Source: CAWCPR01 sp963797475
GTDB lineage: Bacteria > Chloroflexota > Anaerolineae > Anaerolineales > UBA4823
Length of the DNA: 64,000 nt
Direction: 5' to 3'
NCBI GenBank assembly: GCA_963797475.1
Contig: CAWCPR010000003.1
Coordinates: 1-64,000 of the forward strand
The notes beneath the pieces are model-generated. The model was not told where the DNA came from. It ran no database searches and saw only the letters and a program-made list of their open reading frames with translations. Within the stretch, counting starts at the first letter, position 1, and every line of letters starts with the position of its first letter. Positions 44,401 to 53,186 of this stretch are shown piece after piece. A program made the translations under genes and the position numbers.

Positions 44401-45499
44401 TAAGAATGGCGTAGAGGCTCGCCTGGCTGATCAGGTAATCGGCATTCAACAAGCGGTAGCGGATAATCGCATAACTGGTTGCAATTGGAAAAATTGCCAG
44501 GGGTATGAGCAAATAGGGCGAGAAAGAAACTGCCGGCTGAAGCAGAGTAAGGATGAACCAAATCGCCATGGGCCCGAATGAAACCAGGAACCCTAGAAGG
44601 ATCAAGCGTGTTTGTTCGCGTACGATTGGCGACGAGGAGCTGCGCCTGAGAATCAATGTAGAGCTAAAAAAGAAAAGACACGCGAAAGTGGCAAATAAAT
44701 ATTCTAATCGCCAGGCGCCGGCGTAAGCAGTGGGGTTGGCATAACCGTAGAGTTTTGGGAAAGCATATACAGCTAATAAGAGCGCAGGAATATAACCAAG
44801 CCATCGCAATGATGGATAACGAGACACCCAGGGCAGCTCTTCAGGGAATAGAGAAGCCAGGTTGAAAAGAGCCCCTCCCGCCAAAGCCAACGACAAGGTC
44901 CATAAAAAGACCAGGCGGTTTGTCGTGTATAAATCAAACAAGCCGGCAGTTGTTATCGCTACAGATGTAGCGAATAAAGAAAATGCACGTCCTGCCGGCG
45001 TACCCCGGCGGATAAAAAAAACATACAGGCTGCTGGCAAGGTAAATTAACCCGATGAGATATGGCACCAAAAAGTAACCGATCGCGTCCGCAGGGGAAAA
45101 CTGCTCCAGGCGCATCGACATCTTTTCGATAGCACCTGCAGGACTCTGCAGGGAAAGCGCTACAGTTTCACCAAAGGTATACTTTGATAGTACCTGGTTC
45201 AATTGTGTATTGGTTTCTACATTGTGGTCGTCCACAGCCAAAATCCGGTAACCATAAGGCAGGTCCAGCCTACGCAATTCCCAGGATCCCGGCCGAGTCG
45301 GCTCAACTTTATTCAAAACCATCGTATTTTCTACGAATGCTCCTATAAACGGCGCCCGAGACCATTCCAACGCCCAAAATGGCAGGATGGCGAAACAAAT
45401 CAGCGCTGCTACCTGATATAGAAAAACGATCCCTATGATCGCCCGGTTTTCAAAAGGTCTAATTTTTTGTGAGAATTCAGAATGTGAGGAATCTGGCAT
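41438..45499 (-). CDS. Large membrane histidine kinase with PDZ-like and four GAF domains
   Basis: Sensor kinase of 1353 aa. Order: one N-terminal helix (about 20-45), an extracytoplasmic PDZ-like segment (YGYRILAVDDHNVETNTQL, about 75-125), about eight to nine transmembrane helices (about 130-415), then four GAF-like domains (about 440-590, 600-760, 770-930, 940-1105). HisKA follows with the phospho-acceptor in FVAHELKNPMASIKGY (about 1122-1137). HATPase_c has N-box LTNLISNANKY, G1 DSGIGID and G2 GTGLGLNITKSLV. GAF domains could bind small ligands, chromophores or gases; no diagnostic cysteine is evident. No response regulator gene is adjacent. The promoter -10 box is 6 nt from the ATG. Confidence 0.9.
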   Translation of the reverse strand: MPDSSHSEFSQKIRPFENRAIIGIVFLYQVAALICFAILPFWALEWSRAPFIGAFVENTMVLNKVEPTRPGSWELRRLDLPYGYRILAVDDHNVETNTQLNQVLSKYTFGETVALSLQSPAGAIEKMSMRLEQFSPADAIGYFLVPYLIGLIYLASSLYVFFIRRGTPAGRAFSLFATSVAITTAGLFDLYTTNRLVFLWTLSLALAGGALFNLASLFPEELPWVSRYPSLRWLGYIPALLLAVYAFPKLYGYANPTAYAGAWRLEYLFATFACLFFFSSTLILRRSSSSPIVREQTRLILLGFLVSFGPMAIWFILTLLQPAVSFSPYLLIPLAIFPIATSYAIIRYRLLNADYLISQASLYAILTILAATGYGLLVSGFSLIFGSAISPTNPVLIGLLVFILAVFLSPIRSRLQRLIDSAFFRGQAVYRIRLQEFSRELTSLMELSAIIKLLRRYAQQALLPSQLHIFIHNPLSDQYIASPDENGRPTTDIRFSSASVLVQMLSGVREAMFLGDLASLPKLLEPESARLAILGCQVFMPLPGRQGLTGWLALSQRLSGEPYSGAALDFLASLSDQAVLAIERAQVVDDLERRVREMNVLTRVAQGTNFTVNFDDILELIYAQTNQVISTRDFFVAIYDTRKDTLVHVFDLENDERILERENKPLHEGMGLEWEVVHSQRPLICSEYDQECHSRGVSPILQNVYAWMGVPLNAGAETVGVISIANRDAALAYTEEQRNLLQAIADQSAGAVVKARLLLESEGRARQLATLNEIGRSLTSTLELNPLLNQILESATQILNCEAGSLFLVDNQTGELVFEVVNGPVASDLVGKRIPPGKGLVGEAVETHKAIIANDARRRKRWFEVTDLQTGFTTQDLLVVPMAVKDDVIGVIEVINKGDGSPFNQDDQELLTTFASQATIAIENARLYTMTDQALAARVEELSVMQRIDRELNASLDVDRALQITLDWAMSQSGADAGFVGMVTNEGVQLMASKGYGSALEAYQDRNEDNSDFSRDFVALKRVIQSGQPEQAALGSSNSSNGRGEPEEFSLLVGARSQIAVPIQRDVDVIGVLLLECKAGDGYSEEVTSFLTRLSDHAAIAIANAQLYKEVQEANLAKSKFVSFVAHELKNPMASIKGYTELVAGGMAGAVNEMQSSFLSTVRTNVDRMNTIVSDLNDLTKIQVGSLRLDFKAVQSIEVVEEVIRTMRREVEEKEQQLKCELPEDLPLVWADQFRLGQILTNLISNANKYTPKGGKILISAERSPENERPPGGLEVVHMWVQDSGIGIDLTDQENIFQQYFRTEASREIAAGTGLGLNITKSLVEMQGGRIWFESVPGQGTTFHFTIPIAETT

Positions 45500-45505
45500 A
45501 TTCCA

Positions 45506-45534
45506 ATTGTATGTCAGACTGGTACAAATGACAA
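45506..45534 (-). promoter_or_regulatory. Promoter of the histidine kinase, leaderless type
   Basis: Minus-strand TTGTCA (45534-45529) and TACAAT (45511-45506), 17 nt apart, with only 6 nt (TGGAAT) between the -10 box and the ATG. No room for a Shine-Dalgarno. Confidence 0.65.
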
Positions 45535-45624
45535 TTCAACAACCCCAGAACTAATTAAATTGTCAGTTTCTTGAGCGTTATTCCACGTAAAGCGTTGCCG
45601 GAATCAAACATTTGCAAGCTGCTT

Positions 45625-46839
45625 TCATTTACTCCCAAATTTCCGCAAGTAATCCTCTGCAGCAACCTGGTGTCCGACATCTCCATGCGCTTTTTCGGAT
45701 AAAAACCACTTATGCTCTAAAACCTGGCAGTACAATTCAGCGGGATCGGTGTGTTCGTCAATCAAAGGTGTCAACTGCTCTAGCGTGGGTTGGTACATAT
45801 TTCTCAACCAATGGAATGCGACTACGCTGAGAGGTATGCTTTGGTTTTGATCGTGTGATAGTGTAGCTTTTAATTCCAGTATCTCGTTCATCATCTTGCG
45901 AGCCTGCATTTCTTCGGCATCTAAACCAGTCAAGCCTTGCAATTGATCCCGATGAAAATTCCGGTCAGTCACAACAACGCGCAGCCGCAGTTGGCCGCCG
46001 CCATCCTTCCCCACCAGATCAACTTCGCCCACTGAAAAACCCAACTCATTCAACGCCCGGATGCGCTCTTGGATGCGGTAATGTTCTCCAGGGTTGATAA
46101 TAACTTCACGAGTGATCTCTTCCCAAAGAAGCTGGTAGCGGAGACGGATATAACCTCCGATATCTGCTACCGCTGCGCCCGGCGCGCCTGGGACGCTGCC
46201 ATAAAGCAAGCCTGAGGCGCGCAAATCGCCGATCTCTCCATCGATGTTTTCCTCCATAATTTGTAAATCCTGAAAACGTAAGGCAGGTAAGAGACGGTTT
46301 GGATGTATTTCCGTTGTTTCCGCATCAACGAGGTATGCCTGCAGCTTGCCAGCATCCCGGCGGAACAATGTATTTGAGAGCGAGCAATCTCCCCAAAATA
46401 CGCCTACAAGGTGAAGCTGCACCAACAAACCTGAAATCGCATCCAGCAGGTGTTCACGATAACGCTCCAGACTGCTGCGCATAAAAAGCGTGCGATAAGG
46501 CAGGGAGCGCTCAAGGTAGCGAGTGATGAGCACACTGAATTTACCTTGTGTTGTTTGCGTCAGGACGTGCCCCACCGGGGATACAACCGGGAGGTGCAGC
46601 TCTTCCGCTCGCAATAGCTGCTCATATTCTTTTACTGCCAGGTCGGGAGGCAACTCTTTCAGGGCAAAAAGGACGCCGTTGTAATTGATGAAGACAACCG
46701 GATGACGCGAAAGGCCTTTTGACACTTCCTCTAAATTCGGCACCATACCGGGCCAAGTGGAGAGCGGCAAGCCCCAAGGAAGGTCCAGGAAATTCGGGTG
46801 GTCTGAGCGTAAAGAAATACTCAGCGGGTACTCGGGCAT
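45625..46839 (-). CDS. DUF4032 protein with kinase-like fold
   Basis: The 404-aa protein resembles lipopolysaccharide/aminoglycoside-type kinases in its first half: VFINYNGVLFALKEL (ATP-binding lysine region, about 57-71), HLVGVFWGDCSLSNTLF (catalytic loop of the HGDxxxxN type) and AYLVDAETTEIHP (DFG-like metal site). The second half is the DUF4032 region. Substrate unknown. The ATG overlaps the stop of the ABC exporter subunit as TGATG, so translation is coupled; the start at 46839 is chosen on that basis against a longer open frame that lies inside the ABC gene. Confidence 0.8.
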   Translation of the reverse strand: MPEYPLSISLRSDHPNFLDLPWGLPLSTWPGMVPNLEEVSKGLSRHPVVFINYNGVLFALKELPPDLAVKEYEQLLRAEELHLPVVSPVGHVLTQTTQGKFSVLITRYLERSLPYRTLFMRSSLERYREHLLDAISGLLVQLHLVGVFWGDCSLSNTLFRRDAGKLQAYLVDAETTEIHPNRLLPALRFQDLQIMEENIDGEIGDLRASGLLYGSVPGAPGAAVADIGGYIRLRYQLLWEEITREVIINPGEHYRIQERIRALNELGFSVGEVDLVGKDGGGQLRLRVVVTDRNFHRDQLQGLTGLDAEEMQARKMMNEILELKATLSHDQNQSIPLSVVAFHWLRNMYQPTLEQLTPLIDEHTDPAELYCQVLEHKWFLSEKAHGDVGHQVAAEDYLRKFGSK

Positions 46840-48659
46840 CAATCTCCTTCTGCCAGCGCTCGAGACTGTTCGATATAAGCCAGGCTTTGGTGACGAAAAT
46901 ACGTGTTGTAAAGAGAGGCATAATGGCCTCCCATGGCAAGCAAGCTCTCGTGATTTCCCTCTTCGATGATCTGCCCTTTTTCCAGGACAATGATTCGATC
47001 TGCCGCCTTTACGGTTGAGAGGCGGTGGGCGATCAAGATACTGGTTGTATCTCGCAGAATCAAATTCAACGCCTGTTGGATTTGCCACTCCGTGAACGGA
47101 TCGATGCTGGCAGTCGCTTCATCCAAAATGAAGATTGTCGGTCGGTGTACCAGGACTCGCATGAGTGAGACCAGTTGGCGCTGTCCCATTGACAATCGCC
47201 CGCCGCGTTCACCTACCTCGGTATCCAATCCCCGCGGTAAGGTTCTTAACCACTCCCCCTCTCCGATCTGGTATGCCAGGTTCAGGATTTCTTCGTTGGA
47301 TGTATCCCGCGGGCATGCGTAACAGATATTCTCAGCGATTGTGCCGGAAAACAAGAATGGAGATTGGGAAACGATCCCCAACTGGCGGCGGTATTCACTC
47401 AGGTCAAAATTCCGGATGTCGTAACCATCGACCAGGATCACGCCTTTCTGGTATTCATAGAAACGGGCAATCAGCTTGGCGATTGAAGATTTGCCCGCGC
47501 CGGTATGGCCTACGAGTGCGATTGTCTCGCCTGGGCGAATGTGCAGGTTGAAATCTTCCAGGACCGGTTCTTTTTCGGAATAATGGAACCAGAGATTTTC
47601 GAAGCGGATATCCCCCAGGAGCGGCGGAACCGGGCGGTTGTCGGTTTGGGTGACAACCAATTCGGCGTCGATCAAGGCAAACACCCTTTCAGCCGCCGAT
47701 AATCCGGATTGTACTTGCGCCCAAAAAGCAGACAGGTTAAGAACGGGAAAGAAAAAGCTGTCCAGACTTTGCAGGAACAGGAACCAGGCGCCGGCGGTGA
47801 CAATCCCCTGGGCGGCAGTTAAACCGCCCACATACACCAGGGTGCCGGTAGCGATGCCTCCCAAGGCGTTCAGACTGGGGAAAACCAGCGAAAGCACGAA
47901 ACCACGCTGCACATTCACCCGGTAAGATTGCACGTTGGCATCGTTAAATTCATCAAATACAGAGGCTTCCTGGCGGAAATTTTTCGCTATCGAGATCCCA
48001 CTCACAGTCTCTTTGATCGAGGAATTCACGTTTGCCATTGCGCGCATACCGGCGCGGGTCACCTTGCGGGCAAGCTGGCGAAAACTCAGCGCGGCGATGA
48101 AAAGGATCGGGAGGAATGCGAAAAGCAGTAAGGATAACCGCCACTCGATAGTCACTAAAACGGTCCCTAAGATGATCGCCTGGACAAACTGTGACAACAA
48201 ATCGGTGATCAGCACGACGGTCTGGCCGAAATCTTGTGTATCGGAAGTTATACGGGAGACGATCTTGCCAGAGGCGAATTCGTCATAGAAAGATAAGTCG
48301 TGCTCGGCGGAAGCACGAAATCCGTCCGTTCGCAGGGCCAGTACGATGTCGCCGATCATACGAACAACCATTCGACGGCGCATCCAGTTGGCCCCCCATA
48401 CGATCACGCCAACGGCAAGAACCATCCCGCTCAACAAACTGATGGTGAATGTTGTTAGATTGGTCTTAAGCAGGTCGATGCCGCGCGAAACGATGACCGG
48501 CAGGGCTGCACCCGCCAGAGCAATCACCACAAGCAGCACGAACACCACGACCAGTTGGCGTCCGTAGGGGCGAAAATACCCCGCCATTCGTTTCACAAGC
48601 TGGCGGTCTGAATACTGTCGATCGTAACCTTCGCTGTCTAATCCGGTGAAAAATCCCAT
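46839..48659 (-). CDS. ABC exporter half-transporter, catalytic-site subunit
   Basis: The 606-aa half-transporter has six transmembrane helices (about 25-330) fused to an ATPase domain. Walker A GHTGAGKSSIAK near 390, Q-loop VSQSPFLF, signature LSMGQRQLVSL (degenerate; canonical is LSGGQ), Walker B IFILDEATASID with the catalytic Glu, and an H-loop. In a heterodimer this subunit provides the catalytic Glu of the active site, while its signature belongs to the degenerate site. It starts 5 nt after its partner and is coupled to DUF4032. Substrate unknown; lipid or peptide export is possible. Confidence 0.9.
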   Translation of the reverse strand: MGFFTGLDSEGYDRQYSDRQLVKRMAGYFRPYGRQLVVVFVLLVVIALAGAALPVIVSRGIDLLKTNLTTFTISLLSGMVLAVGVIVWGANWMRRRMVVRMIGDIVLALRTDGFRASAEHDLSFYDEFASGKIVSRITSDTQDFGQTVVLITDLLSQFVQAIILGTVLVTIEWRLSLLLFAFLPILFIAALSFRQLARKVTRAGMRAMANVNSSIKETVSGISIAKNFRQEASVFDEFNDANVQSYRVNVQRGFVLSLVFPSLNALGGIATGTLVYVGGLTAAQGIVTAGAWFLFLQSLDSFFFPVLNLSAFWAQVQSGLSAAERVFALIDAELVVTQTDNRPVPPLLGDIRFENLWFHYSEKEPVLEDFNLHIRPGETIALVGHTGAGKSSIAKLIARFYEYQKGVILVDGYDIRNFDLSEYRRQLGIVSQSPFLFSGTIAENICYACPRDTSNEEILNLAYQIGEGEWLRTLPRGLDTEVGERGGRLSMGQRQLVSLMRVLVHRPTIFILDEATASIDPFTEWQIQQALNLILRDTTSILIAHRLSTVKAADRIIVLEKGQIIEEGNHESLLAMGGHYASLYNTYFRHQSLAYIEQSRALAEGD

Positions 48660-48664
48660 ATCAA

Positions 48665-50428
48665 TTATTCGTTAAATATTCTTCGATAAGCCTCTGATGT
48701 TTGCAAAAGCTCTTCATGAGTCCCAATCGCCGCAACGCGTCCTTCGCGCAGCACCAAGATCAAATTGGCCCAGCGGATTTGTGACAGGCGGTGGGTGATG
48801 ATCAACGTGGTGCGGCCACGCGAAGCGGCATATATAGCACGCTGGATTTTATCCTCGGTAGCGCTGTCAATCGCGCTGGTCGAATCATCCAATATCAAAA
48901 TGCTGGGATCGGTGAGAAATGCCCGCGCCAACGCCAACCGTTGGCGCTGTCCACCAGAAAGCGTGACGCCGCGCTCACCGATAACGGTTTGATAACCGTC
49001 ATTGAAGGTCGTGATAAAGTCGTGGGCCTGCGCCGCCTGTGCGGCGGATTCGATCTTCTCAATGGTTGCCTCTTGATTCCCAAAAGCGATGTTGTTCGCA
49101 ACGGAACGTGAAAACAAAAATATATCTTGCTCGATAATCGAGATCTTTCTTCTCAGCACTTCCATGTTCCAATCGCGCACATCAATTCCGTCTACAAGAA
49201 CCTGTCCTGAAGTGACGTCATAGGTACGGTTTACCAGCTTCACTAAGGAAGTCTTTCCGGATCCCGTCTGGCCGACGATTGCCACGGTCTGCCCAGGCTT
49301 AACTTTGAACGAAACATCCTGTAAAACCGGCTCGCCATCATCGTAAGCGAATGTCACATTGCGAAACTCGATTTCACCTTGCATCGATCCCGCATAACCA
49401 TTTACGTTTTGGTCCAGGTTGGTCTCACGATTAATTAATTCCAGGATCCGATTCGCGCCGGCGATACCCAGAGAAACTTGCGAATAAGCGAAAAGAGAAA
49501 CGAAAGTTGGGAACCCGAAAAGCTGAAGCATACCAAAGTATCCGACAACTTCGCCTACATTGAGCAATCCCTGACGGAAAAGAATCAAGGAATGCAGCAG
49601 CCCGCCAGCCTGAGCCACACCCAGCAGCAGCAGCGGCAGAAAACGAGCTTCTACATCACCTTGTTTCACAAAGGCGTTTCGAAACCGCCGCGCGTTCGCA
49701 TCAAAGCGTCCAACCTCACTCCGTTCTTGCGCCATACCTTTCACCGTCTCGATCCCGTCGATCGCCTCGGCCAGGCGTGTGTTCAATTTCCCAAAAGAAC
49801 GACGTACATCCGCGGTGATCGGTTGCAATTCCCGCAGATACTGCCATAGGGCCAGGAAATAAGCGATCATAAACAAAGTTGGCGTCAGTATTAACGCCGG
49901 ATGGTAGCGCGGCGCGAACAGGATTGGCATTAAAAGGAAATTCGCCGAGCCGATAACCAGGTTGATCCCAGGACTGAAAAGCAGGTTCACTTCGCGCACG
50001 TCGTTTGTAGCCCGCGCCATCGTATCGCCTACCGGTTGAAGGCTGTGGAAGGTCATACTCTTACCCAACAGGCTGACATAGAGCTCATGGCGGATATCCC
50101 GTTCCAAGCGCTGTCCGATTAATTCCGCGCTGAAATTTCGGCCAAGTTGCAGAACGCCTCTTGTAACCTGGGAGGCTCCAATCCAAAACGCCAGGCGGAG
50201 CAATATGTCGACCTGAGGCGGGGTCGACAGGATCCCGTTAAACGCCTGGCCTATGAGCACAGGTACAAGCGCCGCCAGAGCCGCGTTACCCACTGCACCG
50301 CTAACCATTGTAAGAACGAGAGGCCAGTGATGCATTGCGTGCGAAAAGATCCAGCGCGCCGGACCGGACCTGTCCGTAGATCGTTGTTTTGGTAAACTGA
50401 ACTCAGCATTTAGCGTGGTTGTCGCCAT
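48665..50428 (-). CDS. ABC exporter half-transporter, degenerate-site subunit
   Basis: The 587-aa half-transporter has six transmembrane helices followed by an ATPase domain. Walker A VGQTGSGKTSLVK near 373, canonical signature LSGGQRQRLALARAF, and Walker B ILILDDSTSAID, in which Asp replaces the catalytic Glu. The Asp substitution together with the partner's LSMGQ is the pattern of asymmetric heterodimeric exporters, with one competent and one regulatory site. First gene of the exporter-DUF4032 operon; GGAG lies 6 nt before the ATG. Confidence 0.9.
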   Translation of the reverse strand: MATTTLNAEFSLPKQRSTDRSGPARWIFSHAMHHWPLVLTMVSGAVGNAALAALVPVLIGQAFNGILSTPPQVDILLRLAFWIGASQVTRGVLQLGRNFSAELIGQRLERDIRHELYVSLLGKSMTFHSLQPVGDTMARATNDVREVNLLFSPGINLVIGSANFLLMPILFAPRYHPALILTPTLFMIAYFLALWQYLRELQPITADVRRSFGKLNTRLAEAIDGIETVKGMAQERSEVGRFDANARRFRNAFVKQGDVEARFLPLLLLGVAQAGGLLHSLILFRQGLLNVGEVVGYFGMLQLFGFPTFVSLFAYSQVSLGIAGANRILELINRETNLDQNVNGYAGSMQGEIEFRNVTFAYDDGEPVLQDVSFKVKPGQTVAIVGQTGSGKTSLVKLVNRTYDVTSGQVLVDGIDVRDWNMEVLRRKISIIEQDIFLFSRSVANNIAFGNQEATIEKIESAAQAAQAHDFITTFNDGYQTVIGERGVTLSGGQRQRLALARAFLTDPSILILDDSTSAIDSATEDKIQRAIYAASRGRTTLIITHRLSQIRWANLILVLREGRVAAIGTHEELLQTSEAYRRIFNE

Positions 50429-50507
50429 AGATCTCCAATCGGAATCACCCAGCGCAATAGAACATCCTGGAATTGCACCCGTCGGTCGTAATTCTTTACC
50501 TGATAGA

Positions 50508-51218
50508 TTACTCAGGGACTAATTCATCGGGGAAAGGCATTTCAGCCGCTATCTTATAAGGTCCAAACTTTGGCAACCGCTCGACCGGAATTCGAACCAT
50601 TCTCCCACTGCGAGGCGAGATTTTATATATTTTTCCATTCCGGTGTAAAAGCGGAATTGCACGCCGGCTGCGACCAAAAACTTGCCGGATGAGCATAGAC
50701 TGATAGCGAAAATTTTCCTTCTCTTCCGGAACGCGCTCGAAGAGCCTCTCAAAGGTGTTGATAAATTCGGTGCGATACTGCGCTGAGACAACTTGCAAAT
50801 TGCTGATCACCCAACAACGATCCTCATATTCCCAATAATAGGATAGGCCAATAAAATTTCCCAATTTGTCAATATATGGGAAAAAAGGAAAAGCCCGGCA
50901 GGTGATCGTCCGGAAACCGCGCTGGCAGAGGTTATACCCCAGACAGGCTACCAATACCTGCCCATCCGGAACCTGAGCTTCGAGGTCTTTTTCCTGCTGA
51001 GAGTTATTCCCCTGCCAAAGATGCCAGAGGTCTGTGTTCTCTCGCAGGTAGTCCCACTCCGTCGAGAAGGCTGTAGGCACCGCATGGCTCGTATCGCAGC
51101 AGAACGGCACACCTCGTTCGTTGTATGGCGCACATTTTTCACCACAGTTTAGCTCGGCGATCGGCGCATGAAAACCGGCATACAGAGATGGAAATTCATC
51201 ACGCTTTAATTCAGACAT
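50508..51218 (-). CDS. Cysteine-rich protein, YkgJ-like metal-chelating family
   Basis: The 236-aa protein has cysteines in a pattern suggesting metal or Fe-S binding: CGEKCAPYNERGVPFCCDTS (about 25-44) and CLGYNLCQRGFRTITCRAFPFFP (about 92-114). The CRxFPFxP part recalls YkgJ/UPF0153 proteins. The function is unknown. The C-terminal half is basic and has no recognised domain. No Shine-Dalgarno precedes the ATG; a TGGTATCCT box ends 7 nt upstream, another possible leaderless start. It is read towards the ABC exporter, 79 nt away. Confidence 0.6.
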   Translation of the reverse strand: MSELKRDEFPSLYAGFHAPIAELNCGEKCAPYNERGVPFCCDTSHAVPTAFSTEWDYLRENTDLWHLWQGNNSQQEKDLEAQVPDGQVLVACLGYNLCQRGFRTITCRAFPFFPYIDKLGNFIGLSYYWEYEDRCWVISNLQVVSAQYRTEFINTFERLFERVPEEKENFRYQSMLIRQVFGRSRRAIPLLHRNGKIYKISPRSGRMVRIPVERLPKFGPYKIAAEMPFPDELVPE

Positions 51219-51253
51219 AGAAGTGAGGATACCACAAAATTTTCATTATTGCC

Positions 51254-51302
51254 TCCCCCTCGAAATTGGCTCTTCGTGGGACTCTTTGAGAAGGTCCAGA
51301 TT
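51254..51302 (+). repeat. Degenerate 49-nt repeat, copy B
   Basis: It begins TCCCCCTCGAAATTGGCTCTTC and shares 20 of 22 positions with copy A (15685-15733), plus AGATT at the same spacing. It lies in the divergent region between the YkgJ-like gene and aarF. Confidence 0.35.
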
Positions 51303-51371
51303 ATTGGCAAAGCTCTTTTGAGAAGAGTATGAGAATTCTGGCACAAGCCTCGGGTATAATTCTCAGAAATC

Positions 51372-53054
51372 ATGATACGTACACGCTATCAGCGGATCAT
51401 CCTCTTTTTTGGATGGATTATTCTAAGTTTTGCAATTTGGGACCTGATCCTACCCCGGATTGGGATGCGCTGGCTTTCCCGGCGAACCCGACCCCAAAGG
51501 CTGCGAAGCAGTGCAATCGCTTTTCGCAGACTTGCCATCCAAATGGGCGGCGTGATGATAAAGGTTGGCCAGTTCCTATCGACCCGTGTGGATGTCCTGC
51601 CCCAGGAGATCACGACGGAGTTGTCCGGCTTACAGGATGAAGTACCCCCCGTAAACTTTCAGGATATTTGCGCCGTCGCCGAAGGGGAATTCGGGATGGC
51701 GGTCAGCGAAAAATTTGTTCGTTTTGAGGCGACTCCCCTGGCTGCCGCATCTTTGGGCCAGGCGCACCGCGCCTTGATATCCATTGTGGAAGACGGTCGC
51801 GAGAAAAAACAGGAAGTGGTCGTCAAAATCCAACGACCCAACATCGAAAATATCATCAGCACAGACCTGGCTGCCTTAAGGACCGTAGGCAACTGGCTGC
51901 ACCATTATGGACCCATTCGCCGCCGGGCAGATATCCCTGCCTTGTTGGATGAGTTCACCCGCATTCTTTACGAGGAAATCGACTATATCGCCGAAGGCCA
52001 TAACGCCGAAACCTTCGCAGATAATTTCCGGGATCAACCAGGAATCCGAGTCCCCGCAATTTATTGGTCATACACGACAAAACGGGCCCTGACGCTTGAA
52101 AACGTTTGGGCGATCAAAATAACAGATTATGAGGCGATCTCCTTTGCCGGTATCGATCCCTCCCAGGTAGCGACCCGGCTGCTGAACACCTATTTGCAGC
52201 AGATATTTGAGGATGGTTTTTTCCATGCCGACCCGCACCCTGGGAATCTGTTCGTAAACCCGCTGCCATACCCGGATGAGAAAGAAGGTCTCGCCGGGGC
52301 CGACCGTGAATGGCAGTTAACGTTTGTGGATTTCGGCATGGTGGGTCATGTGGCACCCAACTTAATTGCTGGCCTGCGAGAGTTACTGATCGGGGTCGGG
52401 ACTCAAAATGCACACCGAGTGGTTAATTCATACAAGATGTTAGGCGTGCTATTACCGGGCGCCGACCTGGAATTGATCGAAAAAGCTGAAGCGCGGGCCT
52501 TTGAACAGTTTTGGGGTAAGAATATGACCGAGCTCAGCCATATCAGCCCTCAGGAAGTGCGCGAATTTACCGGAGAATTCAGAGAATTGATTTACAGCAT
52601 GCCTTTCCAGGTGCCGCACGATATGATTTTCCTGGCCAGAACGGTCAGCATCCTCTCGGGAATGTGCACCGGGTTGGACCCAAAATTCAATTTGTGGGAC
52701 CACCTGGCGCCTTATGCTCGAAAATTAATCGCAGAAGAGGGCCGCCCTGGTGGCGCTGCCTTGCTTTCGGAAATTGGCGAGCTTGTCCGTGCGCTCGTCT
52801 CGGTTCCACGCAAGCTGGATTCGATTTTGGGTAAGATGGAACGCGGCGAGGTCGCGGTCCGCGCTCCAGAAATCTCGCGCCAGGTCAGACAAATGGATCA
52901 TGCCATCCGGCAGGTGGCTGGCGGGATCATTTTTGCAGCCTTGCTCTTAGGGGGTATCCAGCTCTTCCTGGCCGGCTACACACCATTTGGCGAAATGCTG
53001 TTAGCCGGTTCGGGCTTGAGTCTAATCCTGACCTTCCTGGCAGGCAAACGTTAG
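51372..53054 (+). CDS. AarF/UbiB (ABC1) family atypical kinase
   Basis: Membrane-associated kinase-like ATPase linked to isoprenoid quinone biosynthesis or lipid homeostasis. The 560-aa product has an N-terminal transmembrane segment, the KxGQ-type motif MIKVGQFLSTRVDVLP near residue 60, AAASLGQAHRA near 120, VVVKIQRPNI near 147, FFHADPHPGNLFV near 287, and FVDFGMVGHV near 320. Two hydrophobic helices close the C-terminus (FAALLLGGIQLFLAG and MLLAGSGLSLILTFLA). A TATAAT box ends about 11 nt before the ATG and no Shine-Dalgarno is present. Confidence 0.92.
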   Translation: MIRTRYQRIILFFGWIILSFAIWDLILPRIGMRWLSRRTRPQRLRSSAIAFRRLAIQMGGVMIKVGQFLSTRVDVLPQEITTELSGLQDEVPPVNFQDICAVAEGEFGMAVSEKFVRFEATPLAAASLGQAHRALISIVEDGREKKQEVVVKIQRPNIENIISTDLAALRTVGNWLHHYGPIRRRADIPALLDEFTRILYEEIDYIAEGHNAETFADNFRDQPGIRVPAIYWSYTTKRALTLENVWAIKITDYEAISFAGIDPSQVATRLLNTYLQQIFEDGFFHADPHPGNLFVNPLPYPDEKEGLAGADREWQLTFVDFGMVGHVAPNLIAGLRELLIGVGTQNAHRVVNSYKMLGVLLPGADLELIEKAEARAFEQFWGKNMTELSHISPQEVREFTGEFRELIYSMPFQVPHDMIFLARTVSILSGMCTGLDPKFNLWDHLAPYARKLIAEEGRPGGAALLSEIGELVRALVSVPRKLDSILGKMERGEVAVRAPEISRQVRQMDHAIRQVAGGIIFAALLLGGIQLFLAGYTPFGEMLLAGSGLSLILTFLAGKR

Positions 53055-53101
53055 TTCGAATGGGTGCGTATTTTAAAGAAATGACCTCCCTCCAGCCGAA
53101 G

Positions 53102-53115
53102 GTGATTTATGTCAC
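53102..53115. promoter_or_regulatory. CRP/FNR-like palindromic site
   Basis: GTGA-TTTATG-TCAC, a GTGA-N6-TCAC dyad like a CRP-family half-site pair, 71 nt upstream of the formate/nitrite transporter. CRP/FNR proteins often control such transporters; the regulator here is unknown. Confidence 0.35.
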
Positions 53116-53186
53116 TTTCCAAATAGACAAACAGCAAGTATTTATTATGTAACAAAATTCACAATTTGCAAGGAGAATGCATCGCG

